From assembly GCA_024364735.1 (NCBI GenBank), contig JAGFNQ010009434.1, positions 27,290 to 91,289 on the forward strand: DNA of 64,000 nt, in the 5' to 3' direction. This DNA comes from Boesenbergia rotunda (lineage: Eukaryota; Streptophyta; Magnoliopsida; Zingiberales; Zingiberaceae). The notes beneath the pieces are model-generated. The model made no database searches. It saw only the letters and a program-made list of their open reading frames with translations, and was not told the DNA's origin. Below, one piece after another: positions 1 through 11,312 of the stretch. Every line of letters starts with the position of its first letter. Positions within the stretch are counted from its first letter, which is position 1. A program made the position numbers and the translations under genes.

Positions 1-1710
1 ATTCATAGTGATGAGCTATCAGTTGAACCTAAAACTACACCACCTCTTCGTAAATCTGATAGGACACGCAACATTCCAGAGAGATACGGATTTCTCGTAA
101 GTGAATCGAACGACGTGTTGCTCATTGGCGATGACGAACCTATCAGTTATGAAGATGTTCTGAAGAATTCAGAAAGGGACAAATGGCTTGAGGCCATGAA
201 GTCGGAAATGGATTCCATGTATGAAAATCAAGTATGGGACTTGGTTAACCCACCTGAAGGGATTAAGCCCATAGGGTGCAAGTGGGTTTTCAAGAAGAAA
301 ACCGACATGGAAGGTAATGTTGTTACCTTTAAGGCTAGATTAGTGGCAAAAGGATATCGTCAAAAACAAGGAGTTGATTATGACGAAACCTATTCGCCAG
401 TAGCTATGCTTAAATCCATTCGGATGCTCCTAGCCATAGCAGCTCATTATGATTATGAGATATGGCAAATGGATGTGAAAACAGCTTTCCTTAATGGAAA
501 CCTACTTGAGGATGTATACATGATACAACCTGAAGGTTTCACATCGGTTGATAAAACCAAGGTATGCAAGCTTCGACGATCCATATATGGACTAAAGCAA
601 GCATCTAGGAGCTGGAACATCCGTTTTGATGAGACAATCAAAGAGTTTGATTTCTCACAAAATCCTGACGAACCTTGTGTGTACAAGAAGGTTAGTGGGA
701 GTGCAGTCGTATTCCTAGTATTATATGTCGATGACATCTTACTTATAGGAAACGATATATCAGTTTTACAGACAGTTAAGATTTGGTTGTCCAAAACTTT
801 CTCCATGAAAGACCTGGGAGAAGCAACCTATATCCTTGGGATTAGAATCTATAGAGATAGATCAAAACGGTTGCTTGGTCTTTCGCAGTCTACATATATA
901 GACCGAGTGCTAAAAAGGTTTAGCATGTCGGAATCCAAGAAAGGTTACCTTCCCATCAGGCATGGGATCAACCTTTCGAAGTCTATGTGTCCGCGCACAG
1001 AAGACGAGAGGATTAACATAAATAAGATTCCCTATGCATCCGCAATAGGATCTATCATGTATGCTATGTTATGTACTAGGCCCGATGTATCGTATGCTCT
1101 GAGCGTCACGAGCAGATACCAATCTGATCCAGGAATGGATCATTGGGCGGCTGTTAAGACAATCCTTAAGTACTTAAGAAGAACTAAGGATGTATTTCTA
1201 ATATATGGAGAAGGAGATTTGATAATACGTGGGTATACAGATGCCAGTTTCCAGACAGATAAGGATGACTCCAAATCACAGTCTGGATACGTATTTACTT
1301 TGAATGGAGGCGCAGTAAGTTGGAAGAGTTCCAAACAAGACACCGTAGCGGATTCTACCACGGAAGCGGAATATATCGCGGCTTCGGAAGCAGCAAAGGA
1401 AGCAGTCTGGATCAAGAAGTTTGTCTCCGAACTTGGCGTGGTTCCAACCATTGATGAAGCAGTGCCGGTATACTGCGACAACAATGGAGCTATTGCACAA
1501 GCGAAGGAACCAAGGTCTCATCAGCGATCCAAACACGTGCTTCGACGCTATCATCTGATCAGAGAGATTATAAGTAGGAATGACATACAAATTGAGAGAG
1601 TTCCCACTGAAAGGAATATAGCGGATCCTTTAACTAAGGCCTTGCCTCAAAACAAGTTTGAGGGTCATGTTAGAGCCTGTGGTATTGGATACCGTAGCGA
1701 TTGGCATTAG
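1..1710 (+). CDS. Ty1/Copia polyprotein, C-terminal part (reverse transcriptase and RNase H)
   Basis: The frame is open from base 1 to the stop at 1708-1710, so the start lies left of the window; the internal Met at 115 is not the true start. Order seen: the linker with RTRNIPERYGFL, a Copia-type RT beginning near WLEAMKSEMDSMYENQVWDL, the polymerase motif LYVDDILLIGN, then the RNase H segment with YTDASF, STTEAEYIAAS and the C-terminal NIADPLTKALP. In this family these domains copy the element RNA into cDNA in the cytoplasmic particle. No stop or frameshift interrupts about 570 codons, so the element is young or was recently active. A polypurine tract and LTR follow directly. The sublineage (Tork/Angela-like) is inferred only from motif style and the long LTR. 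Confidence 0.95.
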   Translation: MHSDELSVEPKTTPPLRKSDRTRNIPERYGFLVSESNDVLLIGDDEPISYEDVLKNSERDKWLEAMKSEMDSMYENQVWDLVNPPEGIKPIGCKWVFKKKTDMEGNVVTFKARLVAKGYRQKQGVDYDETYSPVAMLKSIRMLLAIAAHYDYEIWQMDVKTAFLNGNLLEDVYMIQPEGFTSVDKTKVCKLRRSIYGLKQASRSWNIRFDETIKEFDFSQNPDEPCVYKKVSGSAVVFLVLYVDDILLIGNDISVLQTVKIWLSKTFSMKDLGEATYILGIRIYRDRSKRLLGLSQSTYIDRVLKRFSMSESKKGYLPIRHGINLSKSMCPRTEDERININKIPYASAIGSIMYAMLCTRPDVSYALSVTSRYQSDPGMDHWAAVKTILKYLRRTKDVFLIYGEGDLIIRGYTDASFQTDKDDSKSQSGYVFTLNGGAVSWKSSKQDTVADSTTEAEYIAASEAAKEAVWIKKFVSELGVVPTIDEAVPVYCDNNGAIAQAKEPRSHQRSKHVLRRYHLIREIISRNDIQIERVPTERNIADPLTKALPQNKFEGHVRACGIGYRSDWH

Positions 1711-1722
1711 GCCAAGTGGGAG
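1711..1722 (+). promoter_or_regulatory. Polypurine tract of the Copia element
   Basis: A purine-rich stretch ending GTGGGAG lies between the pol stop codon and the LTR start. It is the expected plus-strand primer site for reverse transcription. Confidence 0.6.
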
Positions 1723-1724
1723 TT

Positions 1725-4008
1725 TGTTAGTAATATGAGAGAAGTGTCCTAAGGCAATCGCCTTATGATGTAAACATTTATTTTAATAAATGATAATTCA
1801 CTATTTGAGTATACATGTTTTGTGTATTTGATTGGGATCTTAAACTCATCTACTGAATGTCCGCAATACAACTCACAGCATAAGAGAATTTGTGATGGGA
1901 TCACAACTAGTGATTATCTCTAATGTGCAATTGTGAAGTATTGAAATTATCCCTAGTCGAAGAATTGATAAAAACGGACACTATCAATTCTGTTGAGACT
2001 AGCATGGGTTATTCTCTAATCAGCTGATTCTCACTAGCTGGTGACATTGGGATGTCCGGAGATAAACATGGATGCTAGTTAAGGGAACTAGTTCATTGGA
2101 GTGACTAGCTGTAAGACTTCATATGGGAATCTACATGTAGATATGTCAATGAAGATCTTACTGCGGCTTAAGTGCGATGTTCCTTTGACTTGCGGTGTTC
2201 AAGTCATCTTGGTCATGGAGACTTATACTTTGACATCTTAAGCAAGCATCTCCAAGGAGGTGTGGACCCAGGATGATCGGGTATAAGCCGAAGTGCCCGA
2301 AGATGTTTGAACAGCCTACAAAGGATTCACCACTCCTTGCGAGGAGATGTATACCCAGGCCTATCGTCGGATTGTTACTCAAAGCCTCTGGCCAGAGCAT
2401 ATCATGTTAAGAGTGCGAGTCTCTTAAATACATGAGAGTAATTAGAAATCCAAAGGACGAGGAAGACACTACTTGGGCTAGGTGTGACGTAGTCAGCCTA
2501 GTGGGGACTGACACCATAGACCGTGTCCTGAACCAAGTGGGTATAAGGTGGTGAAGGGAATGAGGCACGATTCATTAGAGCTGCTGAAGGGTTTCAGAAT
2601 AATTTCTTCTGGGGTCAAACCGTTGATCTTTCGATTAATTGGGGATCATGATGTACTACTAGGTGCCACTCATGATCGTTCTATAATTAATGGGTTAATT
2701 ATAGACGGCCAACATAAATCGAAAGCCTATTTAGTCACACGCAATACGAGTAATCCGAGGGATTTAAAACGAGTTGAAAATTGGATTTTCCGATCAAGAG
2801 AAACGAGTCGAATCTGAGTTAATCAGAGGCGCAATGGAAGCTAAAAATGGCTAAGTCTTTTGAAGGCTTTTTGGGCGAATTAAATGAGTTTAATTCGCGA
2901 CCGGTTCGGGTTGGTTTGGCCGGCCAAAGGGGGTGCTAACCCTCCTTGTGGTGGCCGGCCATTAAAGGGAGATTAAACCAATTTAATTGGTTTAATTAAT
3001 AAAATAAATCTAGTGTGATTTGTTTTATAAATTATGGATAAATAAATTTGTATAAAGAAATTTATATAAATAAAATTTATAGAAATTTATTCTTTTATGG
3101 AAGATTAAAATAATCCATGAATTGGTTTATTTTAATTTTATAAAATCAATTATGAATTGATTTTTCCATAATAAGAAAGTTTATAAATTTCTTATAAAAT
3201 TTATTCCATAATTTAAAGAGAAGAAGAATTAGTTTTATTATAAATTAGTTTATAATAAAATTTGGTTTAAACGGAATAATTAGTTAAGAAAATTTATAGG
3301 ATAAATTTCTTATAACTAATTCCGTTTAGAGGGAGACTTAGCAAAGAGTTGCTACTATATAAAGGAACCAAAGGCTAGCCCTTAATTCCGAACTAATCAA
3401 TTAATCAAGAGATTAATTACTCCCTCTCTCTTTCTCTTAATCTCCTCTCCTCCTCCTCTTCTTCCTCCATTAGGGCCGGCGCACCCTAGCCTCTCTAGGG
3501 CCGGCGCCCAACCACAACACCAACAAGGGTGTTTGCCGTGAGCTTTGAAGAAGGAGGAGAACTCGAAGACGAAGAAGAAGAAGCGGATAGCGACTCCTCT
3601 CTTCTCGGAATTTGATTCCGTTACTTCGTTGGTTAGTTTTTCCATTATTTCTCTTAATCTTCTAGTTGTGCCTTCCGAGAATCTAGTAATTCTCGTCGGC
3701 ACAAAACTCGTGACTTTGTGAAGTCATCCCGAAGAGAACTCGGCGTGGACGCGAATAGAGGCGGAGCTTCCAAGGGACGCTACGGTTGGATCTCGTCCCT
3801 TACTTCGAGTTACGTGAGGTACTTGGTAAATTAGTTTACTTTTCCGCAAAGTTTCATTTTATGATTATGTCAACACACCATAAGATTGCATGCTAGATAC
3901 GAAGTTAAAATAATTTAGGAAATTATTTTATGCAAACTCTTCCGCTGCACGTAAAAATTTTAAATTTTACGAACTCGTATCCTTGTCGACATGCACCCGG
4001 TCCCAACA
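1725..4008 (+). repeat. 3' LTR of the plus-strand Copia element (about 2.28 kb)
   Basis: The LTR starts TGTTAGTAATATGAGAG just after the polypurine tract and ends CCGGTCCCAACA, giving TGTT...AACA termini. The next five bases, CATAC (4009-4013), are the presumed target duplication; the partner is outside the window. It interrupts a minus-strand Copia gag-protease frame exactly at this end, which fixes the boundary. The stretch 2990-3330 is very A/T-rich, and 3420-3800 looks like a transcript leader (pyrimidine-rich, then G/C-rich). No ORF in it looks real. Confidence 0.85.
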
Positions 4009-5089
4009 CATACAACACATTGGTGAGAGTGAGGTCCTTCCCCGAGGTCATCTTCAACACCGCCTTCCCTTGGCCCATGATGTCCGAGGTTGCCGAGTTC
4101 CTCATGAACAGCTTCTCTCCACTAATTTCTTCAAAATTGTGGAGCAGTTCCTTATTGCAGCATACATGTCTGGTGGCTCCAGTATTGATCCACCATTGCC
4201 ACGGGTTTGAACCCACCTGGTTCAATTCGGAGACCACGGCACAGAGGTCATCCATTTCTGATCCCTCATTCAGGTTGGCCTCCTGCTTTTTCTTCGGTTT
4301 CTTGCATTCCGAAGACTTGTGGCCCACTCGGCCACAGTAGTAGCACTTCCCAGAGAACTTCTTTGCGATGCCTCCTCTGGGTCCCAGCTTGGAAGATTTA
4401 GAATTCTTCTGTTTCGAGCTTTGTCCGTGCTCGACCACATTGGCTTTCATAGTAGCCTGAGAGAACATATTTCTCTCTGAACCCTTGTTGTCTTCTTCGA
4501 TGCGAAATCTAACAACGAGTTTCTCCATGATCATCTCCTTCTGCTTGTGCTTCAGGTAGTTCTTGAAATCCTTCCAGCTGGGGGGCAACTTCTCAATGAT
4601 AGCTGCTACTTGGAAGGTTTCACTCAGAACCATCCCTTCTGAGTAGATCTCATGTAAGATCACCTGAAGCTCCTGGACTTGGCTGATCACTATTTTAGAG
4701 TCAACCATCTTATAGTCCAAGAATCGACCCACGATGAACTTCTTGGCCCCTGCATCCTCCATCTTCTACTTCTTGTCCAAGGACTCCCACAGCTCCTTAG
4801 CCGTTCTCTTCGTGTTGTACACAACATACAGTGAGCCGGCCAGGCAGTTGAGGATGTAGTTTCGGCATAGGTACTCAGAATGAGACCAAGCCTCCACCTC
4901 AGCAACCTCAGCGTGCTTGGGAGGGTCCTCTGTCAAGAACCAAGCCAGATTGAGCGTGGTCAGGTAGAAGAGCATTTTCTGCTGCCACCTCTTGAAGTTC
5001 AACCCAGTGAACTTCTCTGGTTTTTCCCCATGGTTGATCGGGACATTTCCGACCGGGGCGGAGGGGGTCTGGTGATGAGTCTGTTTCAC
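4009..5089 (-). pseudogene. Ty1/Copia gag and start of protease, minus strand, truncated by insertion
   Basis: Reading leftward from 5089, the protein starts MKQTHHQTPSAPVGNV and has the Copia gag core (KFTGLNFKRWQQKMLFYL, then CRNYILNCL). One in-frame TAG at 4763-4765 follows SLDKK, and the same frame continues with MEDAGAKKFIVGRFLDYK. A zinc knuckle, CYYCGRVGHKSSEC (C-x2-C-x4-H-x4-C), lies near 4330-4370. The protease begins with NTGAT where the family has DTGA(S/T), so the catalytic Asp appears to be Asn. The frame is cut at 4008 by the plus-strand LTR. With one nonsense codon, a changed catalytic residue and truncation, it cannot make functional particles. Confidence 0.88.
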
Positions 5090-5139
5090 CTCAACACGTT
5101 CTGTGGCTATCTCAACATAATCGGGTTCTATTTCAAGAT

Positions 5140-5493
5140 TGTTGGAGGAAATGCTCCTTTTCAGAGAATTTACAATAAATTGAAATTACTAATAACTTCA
5201 ACTTATCTGTTGAGTGGCCCGAGCTACTTTTTCTGCAGTCTACAGTCTCCCGAGTGGAATTCCTGAGCTCCCGAGTGATCTCCCGAGCAGAATTATCGAG
5301 TGGCTGAGTGAGCTCCCAAGTCGAGGTCCTAACCCGACCAGTGTCTCCCAAGCTTCCGAGCGAAATTCTCGAGTGGAGTAATCTCTCGCGACCCGAGCTC
5401 CCGACCCGAGCAGTGTCTCCCGAGCTTCCGAGCGGAATTCTCGAGTGGAGTAATCTCTCCCGACCCGAGCTCCCGACCCGAGCAGTGTCTCCC
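5140..5493 (-). repeat. Partial 5' LTR of the minus-strand Copia gag element
   Basis: On the plus strand this starts TGTTGGAGGAAATGC, 50 bp upstream of the gag start in element orientation, so it is the likely 3' end of its 5' LTR. It contains many CCCGAG/GAGCTCCCGA words and a 72-bp tandem repeat. It is cut at 5493 by LTR A1, and the rest of the LTR was not found in the window. I saw no tRNA-Met primer site in the 50-bp leader, so the assignment is tentative. Confidence 0.5.
5337..5493. repeat. 72-bp tandem repeat, 2.2 copies
   Basis: The word AGCAGTGTCTCCCGAGC recurs at 5409 and 5481, with a variant (ACCAGTG) at 5337, a period of exactly 72 bp. Each unit contains GAATTCTCGAGTGGAGTAA or a one-base variant. 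Open frames here are by-products of the repeat. Confidence 0.85.
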
Positions 5494-6463
5494 TGTTGGG
5501 GCAATCGACCCTAAGATGATCTGGAGGATCATGATATTTTAATGTATGGGCAAAATGGTTAAGTTAGAATTTGTGTTGTTCTCACATGTGTACATGAGTG
5601 TGCAGGTGTACAGGTACATGTGGACTTGGTTGATGTCTTCAGGTGAAGGATGACATGGAGGTAAGCTGGAGGCTTACGTGCGTATCCGAGGGACCATTGA
5701 TAGCAGAGATGATGAGCTGAGGGATGCGGACTTCGAGGCGTACGTGAAGGGTGGCATGGGGGTAAGCTGGAGGCTTGCGTGCGCATCCGAGGGACGAGGG
5801 ACAAAGATGAAGAGGGCGTGAAGGCAACAGTCAAGACTGCTGGTGAAGAGTCAACTGAGTTGTGAGGGTCTGAGTATGTGTGTGTATACTCAGGGGATAA
5901 GCCGGGAGGGTTTGAGTGCGGAGAGATGTGTACTCGGGAATGAAACCCTAGGCTTAGGCATGGGGCAGTCAACTGCCATGGGGCAGTCGACTGCTATAGG
6001 CTGGAACAGGCTGGCAGATTTCGAACGTTAGAGTGTAACGGTCGAATCTGAGTGGGACCAGGTGACTGCCATTTGGGCAGTCGACTGGTAGCGACTGTTT
6101 CATATTCGAGCCCTATTTAAAGGGGCTCGTTTTCTCCTATCTCTTCTGACAAATCTTGCTTGGATAGGGCAAGTTAGCAGTCTTGTATACTCAGGAAGTG
6201 TCCTTGGTGTTGTGGCGAGGTTTCTCCACCCACAAGGAGCGACGATTTCTAACCGGAGGTTATCTGGGGTTTGATCCACCGACGGATTGTTGGATTAGTC
6301 ACCCGACCGGGGTGGATACCAACTAAAATCGCCGTGTTAGCATTGGTTAGTAATTTTATTATTGTTTTACTATTATTTCCGCTGTGCAAACTAACCGTAT
6401 AGGAACAAGAATTTGGCGAAACACTATTCACCCTCCCTCTAGCGTACCAACATCGATCATACA
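5494..6463 (+). repeat. LTR A1 (5' LTR of a gag-only retrotransposon)
   Basis: It begins TGTTGGGGCAATCGACC and ends ATCGATCATACA. A tRNA-Met primer-binding site follows after two bases, so this is a 5' LTR. It matches the solo LTR at 15418-16343 and the two LTRs at 49990-50888 and 53430-54372: shared words include GGACCATTG/GGACCTTGG, AAGCTGGAGGCTT, and a TGTGGCGAGGTTTCTCCAC block near 6210. CAGTCGACTG words occur at 5984 and 6078. The left flank CTCCC does not match the right flank of any A-type LTR end in the window. Confidence 0.85.
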
Positions 6464-6465
6464 AT

Positions 6466-6477
6466 TGGTATCAGAGC
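6466..6477 (+). promoter_or_regulatory. Primer-binding site, tRNA-iMet type
   Basis: TGGTATCAGAGC lies two bases after LTR A1. It is complementary to the 3' end of plant initiator tRNA-Met, the standard primer of many plant LTR elements. Confidence 0.9.
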
Positions 6478-6517
6478 GAAGGACCGCTCTTGATCGGACT
6501 AACCGCCGAGGGAGCAC

Positions 6518-7639
6518 ATGCTAGAGGGAAGAACCATGAAAGACAAACTTGGGGATGAGATTTACACTCCACCGACCTACGACCATGAAGATTTCGGTTA
6601 TTGGAAGACAAGGATGGAGACATGGCTTGGCATGAATTGGGAGTGTAGGATGATCATAGAAGAGTCACTCGAAGTTCCAAAGGACAAGCACGGAAAGAAG
6701 CTTCGTCCTAGATACTAGAACAAAGAGCAACAAGATCAATTTCGGGCAAATAAGAAGGTAATTGATATATTGGTAAATCTTTTGCCTAATAATGTGTTGA
6801 GTTGTGTAGGTGAGTTTAAAGATGCATATGATCTATGGAAAAAGATAGAAGAAATCCAAAAAAACCCTACACAAGTTCAAGAGCCCGAGGAGATAAGTCA
6901 AATGGCTCGAGAAGAAGATTAAGTGTCAACTTCAAGAATTGAGGGGGAGAAGAGACCCCCAACCATGCCAGAACAAGAGGAAGCATCCACTTCATCCGAG
7001 GTTGAAGAAGAAGTCTACCTAACCTCCACTTTCACCAAAGCCAAGAAGAAGGAACACATCATGTGCTTTGGGTATAACAAAAAGGGACACTACAAGGATA
7101 AGTGTCCAAATGGTAAGAAAAAGGAGGTAACCCCTAAACAAATTGCATTTCAACTTAAATCTAATATGGGTTGAAGGAATGAGGAAGTTCAAAACAAAAG
7201 AACGAGAATTCAGTGCTTCACATGCAGGGAGCTCGGGCACTATCATACAAAATGTCCAAGAAATGGAGAGTTCAAGAAAATGGAGCACCTTAGAAAATGG
7301 GAGAAAAAAGAAAGAAAAAGAAGCAGTTATCAAGGGGGAGCGCCAAGGGTAAGGAAGGTACCTTCTAACTCTACTCATGCTTCAAGCTTTTCAATGAATG
7401 CTCAAAATGCGTGTTTGAATGATAGAATTAATAATTGTGTGCCCATGCGTGGTTTTGGTTTTAAATATCATGATAGAAGTAGAAACAATTCTGTATGTCA
7501 AAACACCAACAATTCTATGTTTCATGATAAATCTAGGAACTCTAGGAATAAGAACCAAGGCATAAAATCTGAGAATAAGTATGACAAAAAGTCACCTTGG
7601 GGATTACTTAGGATATTTTTTTTTACAATCTGGGCTTAG
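6518..7639 (+). pseudogene. Gag of the A1 element, broken
   Basis: The frame starts MLEGRTMKDKLGDEI and carries a UBN2-like gag core (DFGYWKTRMETWLGM, later DAYDLWKKIEEI). An in-frame TAG at 6716-6718 interrupts RPRY/NKEQQ, another stop lies near 6920, and a frameshift follows near 7175. Two zinc knuckles are visible: CFGYNKKGHYKDKCP, with the second Cys changed to Tyr, and CRELGHYHTKCP about 130 bp later in another frame. The tail (GFGFKYHDRSRN, NSRNKNQG) matches the gag of the minus-strand element at 51846-53370. No protease, integrase or RT follows, so the element is non-autonomous. Confidence 0.8.
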
Positions 7640-9750
7640 ATATTTTTATTTTTTTTTGACTTAAAAAAAATCTTCTTTTTTTGAAATCATTTCTCCTTTT
7701 CAGTTCTCTATATTCACTTTTTCAAATAGGAGAATGAAATTATGTTTCAAATCATTAAAACAAAATACTATGTTTTCAAATAATCACTATATCTTTTGAA
7801 AATTGTGCTTTACAAAAACCATTATTATTTCAAAATGTTTTTTTTGAAAACAGGGTTTCTGCTCAAATTGAATTTTCTAAAATTATATTATCATGCTAGT
7901 ATTCAAAACTATTCTTTTGATTTTAGTAAACCCTAAAGACACAAAGGAAGGTCTACTTAATGATCTACAAGGACTCCGAGGATGTGTCAAATTTAGGGGG
8001 AGTCTAAACCAAATGAAATTATTTCTAATAAGTATTTTCTTTGGCAATTATCTTTGAAATTATTAAATAATTCTTTTGATATGAATCGAACCCTAAGAAC
8101 TCAGAGGAAGAATACTTGTGGTCAACAAGCTTCCAAGGACTGTATTAAGTTTAGGGGGAGGTCAAATTAAAAGAGTTATTAAACATTTCTAAATAATATG
8201 TTTTCATACACTATATTTTCAAAATTGTGTCGAAAACATTTGTCTTACAAAATAATATTATTTTAAAATGTTTTTGTGGCTTATAAAATTATTTTTGAAA
8301 TACCTTTTTAAATAATATTTACTTGGGTTGAAAAATTTCCAGGACGCGTAGGAAAGGTCCTTGTAGTTAACAAGGCTTCCTAGGATTGTGTTAGACTGGA
8401 AAATAAACCAAGTCTAGTAAAATATTGTGCCTCCAAAGTTCATACATTTTTCAAAATGTACTTGCATATATTTTCAAAATACTATCATTTTGGCTTATCA
8501 AAATTCTTTTGGAAATAATATTTACTTGAGTTCGAAAATTTCCAGGACGCTTAAGGAAATTTCCTTGTAGTTAACAAGGTTTCCTAGGATTATGTCAGAC
8601 TGGAAAAGAAACCAAAGCAAGTAGAAGATTATGTGTAAGCACTTTCAAAAAGATAGGTCAAGTAATTTTTTAATATTTTAAAAGTACTTATGTTTTTCAA
8701 ATTCATAATATCTTTCAAAATACTTATATCTTTCAAAATGCTCAATAAAGTACTTGCATTTTTGTGCATTTTTTTAAAATATTCAGAACAAGTAAACTTA
8801 TTGCTTATCACATACACTTGACTCCAATTATGATTTTGAGCATAAATTTTTCAGTCTTTCAAAATTTTGTTACTTTGAAATTATCATAACTCTTGACATT
8901 ATTTCGTTCAATTCCTTTTCAAGAATCACAAGCTCTGATATATAAATTATAAATTTCTTTCAAAATATATTTTTTCAAAAATTTCTTTATTGATATATGA
9001 CCAAGGGGGAGAGTAGGAAAAGTGAAATTAAAAATTAAATTCTTTCTTAAACTTTTTCCCCTTTTCAAAGAAAGTTTTTTCTTAGAATGGTCTAAAACAT
9101 AAGGAGAAGAATTTCACATTAAGGGGAAGAGAAAGGAAAGAGAGAAAGGAAATTTTTTAATTTTTAACTCTTTTTCAAAAAGTGATTCAAAAATTTCGAA
9201 ATCTTTCTAAGTGTTTTCAAGATTTTTTGAGTACATATTTTTCTCCTAAGTAAAATTTTCCTTAGTAAACAAATTTATTCCCAATTCTCAAAATTTGAAA
9301 CTTTGTTTAAAGGAAATCTAGCTTCAAAATTTTGCCTAAGTAAATTTTTTTTAAGCCTTGTAAGTAAAAGTCTTTTTCAAAATTTAGACCTGCAAAACTT
9401 TTCAAAAAGGAAAATTATCTAAGTGTAAAAAGTTTTGTTAGTGAAAATGCTTTTTCTCCATTTTTGAAAAACACTTTGTTAAAGACATGAAGTACTTAGG
9501 AAAACTCAAAAATCCCTGTTAGATACCTTGTTTACCCATGTTTGTTTTTGATATATGTCAAAGGAGGAGGAAAGGTCAAAGTAAGTGTTTTAACATAAGA
9601 ATTCAGGATTTTAGGGGGAGTATGAGAAATAAAGAGAATTTTTTTTAAATCTATTCTGTTCATACTCCGTTCATACTTCATTGTGTTTTTATCTTCTATT
9701 ATTAAATATTATAAGTTTTTACTTAACTTTGAATTGTGTTGCCATAAATC
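7640..9750 (+). other. Non-coding internal region of the gag-only element
   Basis: About 2.1 kb of A/T-rich sequence has no supported gene. TTTAGGGGGAG recurs at about 7990, 8150 and 9611, and there is a diverged block repeat near 8330-8420 and 8530-8620 (TTTCCAGGACGC...TTCCTAGGATTRTGT). Poly-T tracts alternate with AAAATTTT words. It takes the place where pol would lie in an autonomous relative. Confidence 0.6.
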
Positions 9751-9764
9751 AAAAAGGGGGAGAT
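9751..9764 (+). promoter_or_regulatory. Polypurine tract before LTR B
   Basis: AAAAAGGGGGAGAT directly precedes the TGTTGG start of LTR B. The matching position in the minus-strand gag-only element reads AAAAAGAGGGAGAT. Confidence 0.8.
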
Positions 9765-9879
9765 TGTTGGTGCAGAAAGCACCATATCGAACCTTGTTTT
9801 GATATTGGCAAAGGATTCAAAGTTAAGTACTATTTGTGATCTAACGTTGTTCACTGAGTGTGCAGAAAAAGCCCTAAGG

Positions 9880-10200
9880 AAGGACTGCTAGGCACCTGGC
9901 GAAGGAATGCCAGGATACAAAGCCTTAGCGAATGACTGCTAGGCAACTAGTGAAGGGCTGCTAGTCACCAAGTCCTAGCGAAGGACTGCTAGGCAACTAG
10001 CGAAGGGCTGCTAGTCATCAAGTCCTAACGAAGGACTGCTAGGCAACTAGCAAAGGGCTGCTAGTCATCAAAGACCTGGCGAAGGGCTGCTGGGCACCTA
10101 GCGAAGGGCTGCTAGGATACAAAGCACTAGCGAAGGAATGCTAGGCACCGAGCGAAGGACTGCTCGGCATCCAAGACCTGGCAAAGGACCGTCAGGCAAA
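9880..10200. repeat. Degenerate tandem repeat of about 50 bp in LTR B
   Basis: At least five units alternate GCGAAGGACTGCTAGGCA with AGCGAAGGGCTGCTAGTCA plus a CAAGTCCTA or CAAAG linker. Half-units of about 25 bp show that an older, shorter repeat was doubled. Confidence 0.8.
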
Positions 10201-10539
10201 AGTCCAACCAAAGGAGCGGTTGGCATCAGGTATATTCTCCCGAGAGGAGTAGGTGAGGACGCGTTCCTCGTCGAGGGAACAGTAGGCGTCGGTTCGACCT
10301 AGGGTTCCATTTTGGAGACCCAAAGTCAGAACCAAGACAGCTAAGGTTGTATAAATAAATATTTTATTGTTTCAGTGTGTTTTGGACTAACCCTGGATGC
10401 AGGACCGAAGGAACGTGTGTCTGTAGTTCAGAGAGCCTTAAAGGAATGAGGCAACAGCTAACCAGGGCGCCTGGAGTGTCCCGGGCGCCCCCAAGGTGAA
10501 CACAAAACACACAAGCAAAAAGTACGCTTCGACAGTACA

Positions 10540-10890
10540 TACTGCGGGCGCCCCCGTGCTCCCGGGCGTCCCCAAGGTGCATACAAAACAAGTCAAGAGA
10601 AAAAGGCTTCGAAAAGCTGCTGGGCCGGGCGCCCCCGTGCTCCCGGGCGCCCCCGCTGCTCCCGGGCGCCCCTGCTGCTCCCGGGCGCCCCCTGCGCTGC
10701 GGGCGTCCCCATCCGCAAGCCTTGAACCAGAAGCCAGCGAAGCCAAGCAGATAACGTTTGACCCGGTCAATCCGGGCGCCCCTAGCGCTCCGGGCGCCCC
10801 GGTCAAAGCGGATTCAGAGGATAGACGCTGACCGAGACTTTGGCGGATCAAAGGCCACATGGGGGGCGCCCCCGACGTCCCGGGCGCCCC
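10540..10890. repeat. GC-rich GGGCGCCC repeat block in LTR B
   Basis: CGGGCGCCCC recurs roughly ten times, in part tandemly with CTGCTCC or GTGCTCC spacers. GGGCGCCC is self-complementary, so both strands show Gly-Ala-Pro-rich open frames that look collagen-like. I treat these as artefacts of the repeat. Confidence 0.75.
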
Positions 10891-11312
10891 CAGGCCCTAT
10901 ATAAAGGACCCTCGACCAAGGCTTCAAGACAACACTTCAATTCAACGCCTCAAAGCTCTTCTGCTCTCGCGCCATGCTCCGGAAACCTTCCAACACGAGC
11001 CGACGACGTCCTGCTGCTCCGAGAAATTCGATCTACTCCGGACGTCGGTAAAGAAGAGCGTGTTTTGTTTACTGCACTTATTTTTTTTGTAATCAAATTA
11101 TTGTAAACTGTTTGCGCCTATATAGAATTGTCCAAAGTAACGGTCAACGACCGTGGGCCTTGGAGTAGGAGTCGACACAGGCTCCGAACCAAGTAAAACC
11201 TCCCGTGTTTGCGTTGTGTGTTTTTAACTTCCGCTGTGCAATTGCTCTTTACGTAAATCCGAAAGTTTTCCGATATTCACCCCCCCCCTCTATCGGTTTT
11301 CTTGATCCAACA

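Larger units (their letters stand above)
9765..11312 (+). repeat. LTR B (3' LTR, different from LTR A1)
   Basis: It starts TGTTGGTGCAGAAAGCACC after a polypurine tract and ends TTCTTGATCCAACA. It shares an early GTTTTGATATTGGCAAAGG-type block with A LTRs but is otherwise different, with its own tandem repeats. A TATATAAAGG TATA-like site at about 10898 could mark its U3/R boundary. No 5' LTR of this type is in the window. Its right flank is the interior of a partial A-type LTR, so it probably inserted there and the left side was later lost. Confidence 0.75.

Noticed and set aside
5133..5514. Overlapping frames on both strands rich in Arg, Glu and Ser
   Set aside because: They are by-products of the 72-bp and CCCGAG repeats.
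10438..10860. Collagen-like Gly-Ala-Pro open frames on both strands
   Set aside because: They arise from self-complementary GGGCGCCC repeats in LTR B; no start context, domain or conservation supports a gene.
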